Source: Hydractinia symbiolongicarpus
Taxonomy: Eukaryota; Cnidaria; Hydrozoa; Anthoathecata; Hydractiniidae
Length of the DNA: 64,000 bases
Assembly (NCBI RefSeq): GCF_029227915.1
Contig: NC_079884.1
Coordinates: 7,192,001-7,256,000, forward strand
Reading direction: 5' to 3'
In this document: positions 1 to 11,645 of the stretch, in pieces
Layout of the letters: every line of letters starts with the position of its first letter
How positions within the stretch are numbered: the stretch's first letter is position 1
The notes under the pieces: model-generated
What the model saw: only the letters and a program-made list of their open reading frames with translations
Database searches by the model: none
Told to the model about the DNA's origin: nothing
Program-made: the position numbers and the translations under genes

Positions 1-940
1 ATTTTTAAATTAATATTGGTATTGAGGTTGAATAAAATAACATTTAACGCAGGTTATTTCAAAAATCAAAGTATTCGTACTGTAGTCTCCATATTAATAC
101 CTGATTCATGTATATCCGAGATGATTTCGCACGCACCCTTATTATAGAACCTTTTTTTAATTAATGTTAACATAATATAGGCACAAGAAAAATCCGTTTT
201 TTACCCTTGTCGTGTTTTAGACCTGTTGATTTTCCTACCGGTTTTTAAAGACAACTCCAGACAAAATTTAGGGAAAAGGAGGACAGAATTTTAAATTTCG
301 TAGCCACAAGCAGATAATAAAACCGTTTCTATGTAAGTAATTCGCACTGTGAACATGTTAACATTCTTTTCTTCATGTCCCCTTTCCTTGTTCACAGCAG
401 GCTTAAGCCTTCTGGTCTCAGGTTGATTTTCGCTGACGTCAGCAAGCCCAGATCAAAGTAGACAGGAAATTCCCTGTCTATTTTGATTTTTGGTCTTCAA
501 ACGGATTCTATAATGTTTGTATTGTGTGCAGCAAGCTCATTTTCGACGTTATTTCCTCAGCTTTTACCACTGCCGAAGGAAAAACTTTTGTAGCCCTCTA
601 CCAGCTGAGTACTGATCAGGTGATGCTGTTTCCCAATTTCAGAAAATAGCAAAAAAATAACTTTTGCATAAGTATCATGCTAACAGTGATTAAGAACTGG
701 ATTTTCTTATAAAGAAAAAGCCGTACTTTCGCATTCTTGGAATATCTGATCTGCAACATACCCAGGATTGTAATTTTTAAATATTACCATACTGATACAA
801 AAAGCCAGTTAGTATGGAAAAATCTGTTAATTTAATTTGTTTATGACTCATAAAATCTGGACTATGTATGGAGCCTACTAACCGCCTTGGGAAACTATTA
901 TACATTACAAAAAGTTACAGTGCCTAAATTATAAATGACG
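1..940. other. No gene recognised; AT-rich DNA
   Basis: I see no exon-like reading frame with a recognisable protein here. The only structured element is a short hairpin near position 470, listed separately. Confidence 0.5.
452..487. repeat. Short inverted repeat (hairpin)
   Basis: Two 15-base arms, ATCAAAGTAGACAGG and CCTGTCTATTTTGAT, flank a six-base loop and pair with one mismatch. A TGACGTCA-like palindrome lies just upstream. This is probably a small MITE remnant; no function is implied. Confidence 0.6.
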
Positions 941-1159
941 TATTAAAATGTGATGAAGTAAAGTTTTTTGTGCGTCAATTTGAAGATGGCGATGGCGATA
1001 GCAATATTTCATTCAATGATTTAACTACAGATTATACCTGTGAAGAAAACACAAATTTCATTTATCCACGAAGACCAAACAAGCTATTTATAAAGACAAA
1101 AGTGCCACTTAAAAATTAAAACTATTAATTGTAGAAAATTACAAAAAAGGAGCAAAAGA

Positions 1160-1830
1160 GAAATAGAAAACATCCCTGCACGGGAGCTCGATGAAATGCT
1201 ATCCACTTTTTTATGTACGCTAAGGAGTTTAACAAACTTTCTGTAAAAAATGATGATGACAACTATCAACCTGATTTGTTGACAAGTTTCTATACATAAG
1301 TGTTGTTGGAAAAAGGGAGCCAAATAAAAGTAAAGAAAGATGTAGAATTTCAACGAAGTGAGAAAGTTTTTGTCGCAAAGCGCAAAAAATAAACTCAACA
1401 AACAACAATTAATTCTTTGTAATAAACAAAATGCAGCTAGACCACTGAAAGAACGTAAAATCGAAAGATTAAAAATGATAAAGTATCTTAACACCGAAAT
1501 GCCAGAACAAATACAAAGCTTGGTAGTGCTTCATTGTTCATTTTGGCTATCGTGCTAAAAGCGAATCAAGGAAATTATGTTTTGACGACATGAAGCTCAG
1601 CGTCGATTTAGATGGGAATACTGAATATCTTGAGTGGGATACAAAACGAGGAAATAAAATAAGAACTGGAAAAAAATAAGTAGTCACTAACGTCAGTTTA
1701 ACCCTAGTGCTTATGCGACTACTTTGTGGGATTGCCTTGTTAAAGTATACAAAATATTATGTTGGTACAGACCACAAGAAATGAATAATTCAGGGTTACC
1801 TTTTTTCTCACCATAAAAATCAACCTCGGT
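1160..1830 (+). pseudogene. Decayed DUF3504 / KIAA1958-like (tyrosine-recombinase-type) gene
   Basis: Read across frames, the plus strand gives an ordered series of motifs of the DUF3504 domain, found in KIAA1958-, ZMYM- and QRICH1-like proteins and related to Crypton tyrosine recombinases. First comes REIENIPARELDEMLSTFFM (from about 1161), then a stretch ending in YQPDLLTSFYT, then NAARPLKERKIERL (near 1430). Next is HFGYRAKSESRKLCFDDMK followed by an LDGNTEYLEW segment and KRGNKIRTG (about 1530-1675). A weaker continuation reads YRPQEMNNSGLPFF near 1770. These pieces lie in different frames, separated by stops, so no intact protein can be made. In living family members this region corresponds to the recombinase-like fold. 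I infer a dead copy, either of a transposon-derived gene or of one of the lineage-expanded copies common in cnidarians and fish. The family call rests on the HFGYRA-ESRKL and DG-EYLEW-KRGNK-RTG spacing. Confidence 0.72.
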
Positions 1831-3329
1831 CTGTACTTTTGTCAGTATCCGTTTAATATTAAGTACATTCAAAACAATTCTAAATTTGATACAAAATCTA
1901 AGAAAAAAGAGGTGCATTTCAATGCGTTTTTGCCTCCACTGAATAGTGGCCTTTGGTAGAGCGTTCCCTTTATATGCGTAAGGTTTTTGGAACAACCAGC
2001 GGTGGAGTTATACCAAAGACTATAAAAGTGTGAATCCGTCTTATTTCTTAATCTCCGTGCATGAAAATAGCAATATGCTTCATACAAAATATGTCGAGCT
2101 GGAAAGCATTGTCGCCAACCAACAACAATGGCTTTTCTCTGATAGTTTAATTTTTAGATGGCCAGAGTGATTGACAGATACAACGGGGAAAGTAACTTCA
2201 ATGTATTATTTCGAATCATTGATGTATTGAGGGGCCTTCAGTTCACCGTCACTTATTCTTCCTTGACATCCCACGTGCACCATCAAAAACCACACTAAAG
2301 CAGAACTTGAGACTTTCGCGTGTAAAGGTTGTATGTCTTTACCAGCAACTGCTGCAAAACAGTTAGGAAGATTCCATCTATGTTACATCTATTGGATCTA
2401 TCTATATATATATATAATACGAAGCTTCGTGTCTCTGTCTTTGGCTTTTGCAAGGACGATGTGCTTTTCTTATCTGTTTACTAACAAATTAGCTAGTTGT
2501 TGCTGTTAACACATTAGTTTGACGCCAATAATTAAGTTATCATTAGTAAAGCCATTGCATTGTACTTTTATGAAATAACTTGGAAAAGGGTGGAAATAAT
2601 CAACGCCATCTCCTGCGTGTGTAACTAGGAACCATCCGAGACCAATTATAGGCCAACTCCTAAAGCTGGGTCAACCCACCTGTCTCGGAACCAATTGTCA
2701 AAAACCAAACCGCAATCTCTTCAAACGTTCTTTAAAGGACATGATCCTATACATTTTCTTGATCAGCGTCTAAAGCTCTATACATTAGAAGTAACTGTAA
2801 ATCAAATTTATAAAAGATTTTTAGGTCAGCAAATCAAACCCCTTATATCTCCCTAATCGTTCGTCAAAAGCACGTCACCCTATACATTCTCTTGATCAGC
2901 GTTTCAAGCTGTACACATTACAGGCAACAGGTAAAGAAGTTCCTCAAAAGGTATTATGTATATCCCTTATCAACTACTTTTTTATAACTTTAAGCCATTT
3001 TTTACCAGTAGTTGGTACTTTTAAATATTTTACAAACAACAACAACAACAACTATTTTTCTTATTTTTGTTCTTCGGTACTGGTATATAACGCTTAAGTA
3101 TACTAGAGGCGAGGATTATAAGTCTTTTCCCTGTGGGAAAACGTTTTCAAAGACGTGTTGTAGCTTTCGTAATTCTCAACTCAACTAAACGTTTTTTGAA
3201 ACTCTTTGTCTCCTGTGTAAATAACAATAAAAACAACAAAAAGAATAATGATTGACATTTACACTGGACAATTGTCACGTTTTAACAACCTTTTCTACTT
3301 TAATTTGTTTGCTTTAATGCATCTTGTAG
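1831..3329. other. Gap between genes; interspersed repeat and simple repeats only
   Basis: This stretch holds a short TA run near 2403, a copy of an interspersed repeat (listed separately) and an AAC run near 3039. I see no convincing exon, although the first exon of the gene that follows could lie here. Confidence 0.5.
2405..2965 (-). repeat. Interspersed repeat family R1, copy 1 (reverse orientation)
   Basis: Read in reverse, this resembles the copies at 6.7 and 56 kb. It has an ACTAGGAACC/GGTCCCTAGTTACC block near 2625 and two units about 130 bases apart (near 2739 and 2871), each containing CCTATACATT-CTTGATCAGCG. The forward form of the units reads as CGCTGATCAAGAAAATGTAT. No coding potential was seen. 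It looks like a degenerate transposable-element family with internal tandem units. Confidence 0.55.
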
Positions 3330-6300
3330 GTCAACTCGAGCTGGATGCTATTAAGCTGTCCATCAAACAATTCTGGTCGAAAGGATTAAGAAAAGCGAAA
3401 GCAAAGTTTGTTGATCCTGGTAATCCTGACACTGCAACAAGATGTTATAAATTTAAATTAAAGGGAAATCCATTTTTTGTTCCTAGTGGCAGAACCGAAT
3501 TTATTCAGTGTCGAAAATTATGCACGAGTATTTTATACAGCATGTATGACTTAGGATGGAAGGTTAGTAAAAGCTCTTGTAAAATATAGTATGCGAGTTG
3601 GCTTTTGTAACTTTATAACACAGAAGATGAAAACTCGAGAAATCTGATGATGTGTGCTAAGCGAGCAGTTAATACGCGTGTTTATCCTCCAAGGTTTATC
3701 CAAATAACTGAAATATTTATGTATCGGAATTTATATTTGATTTGCCGCATTACATGTAATTATGAATTTGTTATCGACCGGCCGAGGACGGTCTGTCATC
3801 AGTAAAATAGAGAGCGATAGTTTTCGCGATTTTATTCAGGTTTCTTGGTATGAATTATGGTGTGGAGCTTCGGTGCTATTTTACATATTGTTTTCGAAAG
3901 GCAAAAACAACGGTATTCTTTGAATAAGGGAGATCATTTTCACTCACTCGCACATGTATGTTTAAGATAACTCCATCCGTCGCTAGGTAGGGACGAGTTT
4001 TCGACTATGGTGACTTTTTGGTATCGGCCAATAATACAGCGGAGCAAGTCTATGTGCGTAGTTTGCTATTGATTTAAAAATGATTTGACATATTAACCCA
4101 TCTTATTTAAACAAAGGAAAAGTTTTGTAGCGCTTGCACAGTTGTGCTGGTAGGTTACCTTATTAGTCACAGAGTACGAATGAGAAAATGTATACAATGC
4201 GACCTTTTCACACTTCTTTTTTATTTAGCCAATTCGCGAAAATTTACTCCACAAGCTTTTCTTTAGCTTTTGGTATCAACTGAATTAAGTCGACATGGAG
4301 ATTTAACAACCTGGATTTTTCAAAGGCAAACGTTGCCTGCCAATACACAAAATTTTCTCTCAATTGGCATTACACCACCTGATAAGCTGCAGGTATATTT
4401 CGGAGTTTTGAGTCTTCTATGGCAGAGATATGTGTACATTTTAATGTTGAATTCGGAATAATATTATTATTAATACTACTATTTCTTTTTCTTTTTCTTT
4501 CTCTATTTTTACTGAAATGCTGTACAATTTTATCAACAATATAAGATGATAAATTTTAAAAAAAATTGCACTGAAGATATGCATTATCATTCCCGGTTAT
4601 TTTGTTTAGATAATTAACTGTCCAGTAGATTTACATGCTGTAATCATAGACGCATGCTCGCTCGTTTACAAAAAAATGACATCTCTGACACGACCTTCGA
4701 AGTAACATTTTGCTGCTTCAGTTTGTGATGCAATTATATCGCGTGATGTTAGTGGCAACGCTATTTTTGCGATTATTGGCTCTTTTAATGAAATATTTTA
4801 GAACATTCTAAATCAATTTTTTTCTTCACAAAATGACAGATGAGCCGTCATTTTTTTAGCATTCACGTTTTCTCGCACAAAAGTGACCGCCTATTTGTCT
4901 TGTTGAAAGAAAAGCTTCCACAAAAATTATAGTTCGCATCATATGTTGTGGGAATTTTCTATAGTATCAGATTTTTATTCTATCATTAGATAAAATTTAA
5001 AGGTTACCCATGGCGTTTTGTATGCAAAAGCGAATCTATCATGGCTAGACACATGTTGAAACGAATTGTCCAAAGTCTAACAGTGCATCAGTGGCTTTTG
5101 TATGGAAACAGCAATGTAAAGTCGGCCGCTGACACATTATTTTTTCGAGAAGATACTACAATGAAAGGTTAGGTTTTCACTTCTTACTTAAAGCATTGCC
5201 ACAATGAAATGTGTTCAAAGCGCCCCTGTAAGACATAACATTTGGAAACTTTTAAAGATCGAGATTCTCTGAATTAACCAAAAACATTTGTTTGACTATT
5301 TAAAAAAGAGAATTTTATGTCCCTCTGTTTTTTACTTTGTTAGGATAATTAAATTCAGCACTAGTGCAAAAAAAATTTTCTAGAGCTTTTACATAAACTA
5401 TCAAAAAGAAGACTATGCCAACTTATCGAATTTACTTATCCTGTGAACTACCGTGAAATGAGAACAATTTTATTTCTCTTCCCACAGAATTTTCCTTCGC
5501 AAACAGCACTTTTGCGAAAACCAAAATGCTTGTTTAAAACGGGCTCTCAAACAAAAACCCCGTGAAACATAAAATGCGTTGGCAGTGAAGCACAAAAAGA
5601 GGTCGGTGTTAATCAGCCCCTAGGTAATCTCCGCTAACTATGTTTCATAACAGCGATAGTTGGTATGGCTCGCTTGCATTATACCATACCCTTTGTCTAA
5701 TTCTAATCGCATGACAAAAGTTAAAAAGATACTAAAGTAAGAGACAGTTGAGTTTTTTAAATTAAACAACGAAATAATAAAAAAGTATCTCATTGAGTTC
5801 TTCATTCTTTGCAGCCAAATCCATAAAAAGAAAGTCATCTTTACTATTCTTGCCTCCTGGACACTTTTCTTTTCTTTTGCATCAAATCGACCAAATTATC
5901 AAAAAATTCAAAATTTAATAGTGATTTGATAGCTAACTTACACGATTTATGCTTATTCGTGCTTTTAAAATTTTGTAGCAAGTTAGAATTTTGTTGCAAA
6001 TATGCAAGTTCTCAAATCTCAAATTATTTGAGCTATTCTTCTACGTCAATACGCAAAATCAATTTTTAATCGTCGTATGTGATTTGTGCGCGTTTGCCAG
6101 GTATTTTCTTAACCAAACTGTAAACAAAACATTTTGGTATCAAATCCCACAATTACCCTGGACCCTACGCGAAATTGTGTCAACCGAAGATTGAAGCCTT
6201 AAAACTATTTGGGCCGATGAATAACGTAGGGAAGTTTAAGAACGCGACGCATAAAATTTGATCTGTAGTCTTGGTTACCCAATTGTTAGTGAGAGAGGGT

Positions 6301-8660
6301 TTAAAAAAGTGGAACAGTGGCAATTTTCTTGAAATTCATAGTTCGGCTTGTGATAAGGAGGGAGGAGTGGGGTGGGGGGGGGGGTGGTAGTTTTAATTTT
6401 TTTAGACCTCCTTTAAACACAATGCTTATAATTAGTTCTGAAAATTTTATTGGCCAAAAAATTAGATTAGTCTTTGCACAACATGTATAATTGTGTTGCT
6501 CATAATGTTGTCATGGTCTTTTATTTAAATTTAGTAGTTAATCCCGTGGAATAATCCACTTAGGAAGAACTTACAATGGGAAGGAACCATCATCTTTTGA
6601 ATTTTGATAAAGTCAGGAATTAAGCATAATGCACCAAGTTTTTAATTTGTTAACCCGTTACCTCTTTTGTATAGCGCTAAAATCGCTGATGAAGAAAATA
6701 TTAAATTATCGTTTTTGACGGAAGGTACACACACAGACAGACAAACGACGGCTATTATTAAGGAGACTAGTCGATAAGCCCGTAGAAAAAGTGGCTGAAT
6801 AACAATGAAAAAGAAACATCACTTGAATTTTAGTAATATAATACGGAATTCACCCGTTGCCTCTATTATATAGAGCTAAAAACGCTAACCAAAATAATGT
6901 ATAATAATGTCAGGGTTCAGCAGACCCGTCAATATTCACCATACATTTTTATAGAAATTTCTTTGCTCGTTGCCTTTATTTTTTAGAGCTTAATATGGTC
7001 ATCAAGAAAATGTAAATGATCCATATGATTCTATACATTTTCTTGACAAATAATTATAACATCCATCGGTTCTGTTTTTTTAAAAATTGTTTATCCGTAT
7101 ATTTTCATTGTGAAGAGCTTAAGACTATGATACAAATAATGTGCTTTACCATGTCATTTGAAATTTGAAGGAAACTTCTGTTCCACCGTAATGACGTCAT
7201 TTCTGATCCCTATGACGTCATAATATTTAACCTGCAATAATTGTACTTAATAATCTTCGATAAACCTTTAATTAAATTATAGCAATTATAAGAGGAATAA
7301 AATAAACTTGCACCTTCTAAATTTGTATGTATTTATTAAATGGTCTGGCATATTTTTATATTCTAGACGAATTTGAATTTTTGACTATCAGCTTAAACCG
7401 AAATGATCGATTACGATTTATACTTGTACAAGATCATATAGTCGCTACGTTGGAGACAGTCCGACAAACTTGGAATCATGGTGTAGAAGAAGTTAAAGAC
7501 GATCGCCCGCATTGTTATGAGTTAGTACTAAAAGGAAATCCATGGTGGACATCAGGTAGGATGATTTGATGCAACTAATACCAAACTGCCTGTTTAAAGA
7601 TGGTTTCCCTAGAAGAAAATTATACTGTAAAGGACCCTCTTTTATCAAATAAGTAAAAGAACACTTCTGTTTTTTTTAAATGTTTGGGCAAACAGATCTG
7701 TAAAATAATAAAGCGATCTTCTACCTTCCTTTAGTAAAAAACATTGCTTATCATTAATCACTTTCGTGTTTTATATAGGAAATTTCTTTAATGAAATGGT
7801 GGTTTTTTTATTTAGGTGTTAAAGCTGTCGAAGCAAGACTCGTAATCTTAAAAATTATGGAGAAACTAAGCCAATTTGGTTACTCTGTTTTGACTGGATT
7901 TGATATCTCACCAAGATCTAATGATAAATCTTTGTTTTTGTTTCAAAGAGGAACACCTGTTCAAGCAAAGTTTATGTGTCTTTCTCTGCATGATGTTAAT
8001 ATAATTCGGAATATATTATACTATATTAATAACGTGATCAAAATTCCTAATATCGAATTTCCATAGTCTTTTAATTGGATATGTCCGTCGTAGTTACAGT
8101 TAGTAGTAGTACCTAATTGGTAATTGTTCATCTTTTTAGATTGGAAAGGAAATCATTAACAGTTGGTTGCTTGGAATTCAAGAAGAAATATGTGTATCCG
8201 ATATTGTTAGCTACGAGGTTTTCTTATTAAACAATACCCTTTTATTATTCTTAGTAAACGTAGAAAGGACTTTCAATGTGTTAAATTTAAATGGATTTAC
8301 TATACTTCTTATAACTCCTTACAGATATGTTATGCAATGGTTAGTGTTGTTTTCAGGTTTTATTATTGTTCACAAAATTGTCAGTAACAATTTTACACAG
8401 CTCCAAAGAAGTAGGTATTAACGTAACTCGTGGTTTCTTCAATGATATAAGCTGATGAAATATACCTTTTTTATTTCAGGCAACATTAAATGGTTATCCT
8501 TGGAATTCTATATGGAGCGAGGGAATTTATGTGCGTGCATTGCTACTTAAACTTTTAAATGCTTTTACTTCAATGGGATGGAGATTGGCTTGCACAGCTG
8601 ATGTAGACGCAATGTACGAGTCTAATGACAACGGAGCTGGTTTCCCAATAGATGTTCATA
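3330..8660 (+). CDS. Multi-exon gene encoding a tandemly repeated ~115-residue domain, family not recognised (partial model)
   Basis: Supported exons with GT-AG borders are 3330-3562, 4267-4392, 4990-5167, 7367-7555, 7816-8033, 8140-8217 and 8480-8660. A further likely exon starts at 4610 (IINCPVDLHAVIIDAC). Phases agree at every joined border from 4990 to 8660 and at 3562/4267. The repeat reads: an amphipathic helix ending W..G; then a YE/YK-(K/L)-L-KG-NPW or GYPW motif; then a helix with a conserved R (TEFIQCRKLCTSIL, ESIMARHMLKRIV, VEARLVILKIMEK, GIYVRALLLKLLN); then GW-L or GY-V; then DISPRSNDKSLFLFQR or DTLFFR; and finally FL(T/S)I-(R/P)-D(K/R)L. Two full repeats, one with an incomplete start, and most of a last one are visible. 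The last exon ends DVHS at a GTTAGT donor, so the carboxy terminus is not found. The first exon and the 4610-to-4990 join are also unresolved. I do not know a named function; the role is unknown. Confidence 0.6.
6656..7045 (+). repeat. Interspersed repeat family R1, copy 2 (in intron of the repeated-domain gene)
   Basis: It shares the block GGCTATTATT-(A/T)AG-GA-ACTAGTCGATAAG-CCCGT with the copy at 55.9 kb. It also has three diverged units starting near 6656, 6846 and 6963, each reading roughly CCCGTTGCCTCTATT-TATAGAGCTAAAA followed by an AAGAAAATGTA-like tail. Two TGACGTCA palindromes lie just downstream, near 7191 and 7212. No coding potential was seen. Confidence 0.6.
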
Positions 8661-9557
8661 GTTAGTACTTTGTGTATGTTGGATAAATTAGCTAACAATA
8701 AGTATCGGAAATTCCGAGTGTTCCTTCGGGCACTTCTACTTATTTTCGTACAATGGCAATATGAACTTATTCCGACCGCGTTAATTTTTTTAACAAAATT
8801 AAATTTAGGTTATAAAAAGAAAAGCTCGGAAAAAAAGTTTGGAATTTGTTTGATGTGAACTGTAGAATAATATTTGCGCAAATCAAATCGTTTAAGTTTT
8901 TTTACAAATGCGCAAAATTTAGTACTCGCAAAAATTAGTACAAATAAAGGTGTTTGTATCGAATGTAAATTCAGCTGAATCTCAAGTTGGTGTTTTCACA
9001 CGTTTATCACGCCGTTGTGTTGTAGCACCACGCCATATTTAGATTTTTATATCGCCAGAGTCAACAGACAGCTAGAAGTTGAAAGTGTGGTTGTGTTTTT
9101 TCTATGCCAGCGAGCTAGCTGCTCCATACTTTATTTTTTAGCCTTTCAGTTGTGCTAGAGAACCATTTTCCCACTCCATTTCTCTTGCTTCTCCCTCCTG
9201 TAACTATTGGTACACGGCTGATATTAGTTAATCTCGTTGGTCATTTTTAATTAAGCAGTTTGTAGTAGACTTAAAGGGGAAGTAACCTCAAAAATATAAA
9301 TTTATTTTTACGACTACGTATTTGTATTTCAACTTAAAATATCAAAAAAAAAAACATATAAACACGAGGAATTATTTTAAATACCTATATTTTCTGTTCA
9401 TATCTCCTTAAAAACTTCGTTTTCGAAAAAAGCGGGTCAAAATTAAAAAGACTGGGTTCTACCTCAAATATGGCATTTTGTAGTTCAAAACATTGCGCTA
9501 GCTAGACGAGGCTCTAAGTTGTTTATATTTCAACAGACTTTTGAATAAGAAACAAAA
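8661..9557. other. No exon recognised; contains a GCGAAA-type repeat relic
   Basis: The terminal exon of the upstream repeated-domain gene should lie beyond 8660, but no WFF-like continuation was found here. A repeat relic at 8868-8965 (GCGCAAAATTTAGTAC, then GCAAAAATTAGTAC) matches one at 39.8 kb. Confidence 0.45.
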
Positions 9558-9872
9558 ATGCATTACAGTTTCTTGTCCAGTGACAAAGAAAACACTGTTC
9601 CAGGCATTTCGGCTCTAAAGTCATTTAGTTTTGAGCCTGAAATGTCGTTAGAAGAACAAGAAAAATTTTTAAGTTGCAGCCACGAAGACGAAGTTGTAGA
9701 AAAAGAAGGCAATCGAATTGGAAACAATAATCGGTGTAAATAAAGTAATCACTGTAGACCGATGAGTTTATTCTCTGAAAGTTTGTGCTGCAAAGATAAT
9801 AATGAAATTCCCGACGACTACTTCGAAAGCAAAAATAATTTCGCCGAATATAAAGTCGTTCATTTATAATCA
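9558..9872 (+). pseudogene. Fragment with a P2X7 ballast-like (P2RX7_C) cysteine motif, one in-frame stop
   Basis: One frame runs from ATG 9558 to TAA 9872, broken by a single TAA near 9741. Around the break it reads NNNRCK, stop, SNHCRPMS, then ESLCCKDNNEIPDDYFE. The order C-x-[C]-x-x-C-x-PM-x(n)-E-x-x-CC is that of the zinc-binding cytoplasmic ballast domain of P2X7 receptors. That domain also occurs alone in many invertebrate and transposon-associated proteins. The stop falls where a cysteine of the first pair would be expected. The upstream part is acidic (MSLEEQEKF, then EDEVVEKEG), as often precedes this domain. The usual downstream segment after the CC motif is not recognisable. The call is by motif only. 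Confidence 0.45.
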
Positions 9873-10309
9873 TGACTGCGGTGATATCCATTTTATATCT
9901 TTGACCTCCTTCTGTCTTCAATAAATTGAAATTGTTAAATTGAATCGAGTTATAAATAAAGTCCAATAAAAAAGAAAATACATTTTCCATACGCACAACA
10001 CGATAAAAAGTTTCTCACCAAGCTCTTTACAATTCCTTCGTCTCAGTCAATTTTTCTTCCCGCGCAATCATATAAATCCTGGATTGACTCCGGAACATAT
10101 TTGGACAAGTTCAATCAAGCTGGTGTTATTGATATTATTAATAGAAACAAACAAGTTTTTGAACCTTGTGCAGATTTGGTTGAGAAAGCATTAATAAATA
10201 TGAGTTCAAATTTATCTTTGAATCAGGATCAGTTTGCTGATGAAGGAAATGATGAAGTGTCACATTTGATGGAAGACTCTCATGATTTACGGCACAGTGA
10301 AAACACATA

Positions 10310-11645
10310 AATTTAAACATTGTCCCAAACATTTCTATTAAATCTTTAAAATTTCGACCAATTATTACACAAACTGGCACCTGCACGTGCAATGCTGCTC
10401 AGGCAATCTCTGATTATTTAAAAACCTTTGTACACTAATAATGACTTTATCATGACAAATACACAAAACTTTCTTTGATCCAGAATCAACCACCGCTAGA
10501 TGTAAATGAGGAGTATGTATCATATTATGTCGAGTCATTGTTTACAAATAACTTACATCTTGGACGAAATTTATATAAACAAGAAGCTACCATAAATCTG
10601 CAACGCCTTCTCGAAAAGCTGACAACGCAGAGCACCTTCATTTTCCAATCAAGATATTACAAGCAGACTGATTGCTGTACAATGGGAGGTCCACTAACAG
10701 TCATTTTTTCAAACATCTTCCTGACAAAACTTGAGAATGAAATCGTCCGACTAACCGAACCAATCTTCTACAAACGATTTGCGGATGATGTGATAAATAG
10801 ACGAGTAGCCAACCAACCAGATCGTCTATTTAATTTAATCAACAACTACTACCAAATATTCGTTTTATAGTTGAAGTAAATCACAAAGTTCTTGGAAATC
10901 AATTTGAACATTAAAGAAAATAAGGTCATCACATCTGTTCATCGAAAACCAAACAAGTTACCTACACACTGGACTTCAAAAATCCCAAAGAGATATAAAC
11001 GAAATGCGATCAACGTTGATTTAAACAGATCGTATCGCATAGGCATGAATTTTAATGAGGAAAAGAAAAACATCAGAGATAAATTTAACCATGCTGGTTT
11101 CCCGATACTCTTCACAGATAGTGTAATTCGTCAGTCAGAAGAGAAGATATCGTCTCAGCCCGAAGATCTGATTATTCCGGAGTTCTTGTTCAAGGAATCA
11201 AAGAAGTTTATCCTTGTAGAGATTCCTGATTCAAATGTACAATTTGTGAAACGTTTTCTCCAGAAACTAAAGGATTTTACAAACGACAAGATCGATATTG
11301 GCATAAAATGGTTGACAAAGAAAGTCAAAAATCTTTTTTGCGTCAAGGACAAAAATCCCCATCAAGCATGCAATTTACGGAGACGTATGGACGTGCAATG
11401 CAAATTACATTGGTGAAACAAAACGAAATCTAGAGGCACAAAAATATCAACAAAGATCAAGAACCTGCAAAACAACTAAGGGAATACCCAGTACACGCTT
11501 TCAATTGGAAAATTCTAATGAATGCACAAATTGACAAGAACACGAAAGAACATTGAAGCGTCTGTAATCGCCCTTAAGAGACCTACCTTAAACGACCAAT
11601 TATCCTCACAGCGACTCTTCCTCTTTAGAAATGGTGTAACATAAA
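10310..11645 (+). mobile_element. Penelope-like retroelement remnant: reverse transcriptase plus GIY-YIG endonuclease
   Basis: Frames joined in order show reverse-transcriptase motifs. LKFRPIITQTGT lies near 10345 and DVNEEYVSYYVESLFTNN (YDVESLF-like) near 10500. YKQTDCCTMGGPL follows near 10665 and FYKRFADDV, the catalytic YxDD-like box, near 10770. The thumb-like region follows as SVHRKPNKLPTHW near 10935, then RSYRIGMNF and KFNHAGFPIL. Near 11385 another frame gives CNANYIGETKRN, then EPAKQLREYPVHAFNWKIL, then TRKNIEASVIALKRPTL and LFLFRNGV up to about 11640, matching the GIY-YIG nuclease carried by Penelope-like elements. Several frameshifts and stops separate the parts, so the copy is dead. 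It is probably 5'-truncated, since typical elements are 2.5-4 kb. No terminal repeats were found. Confidence 0.82.
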
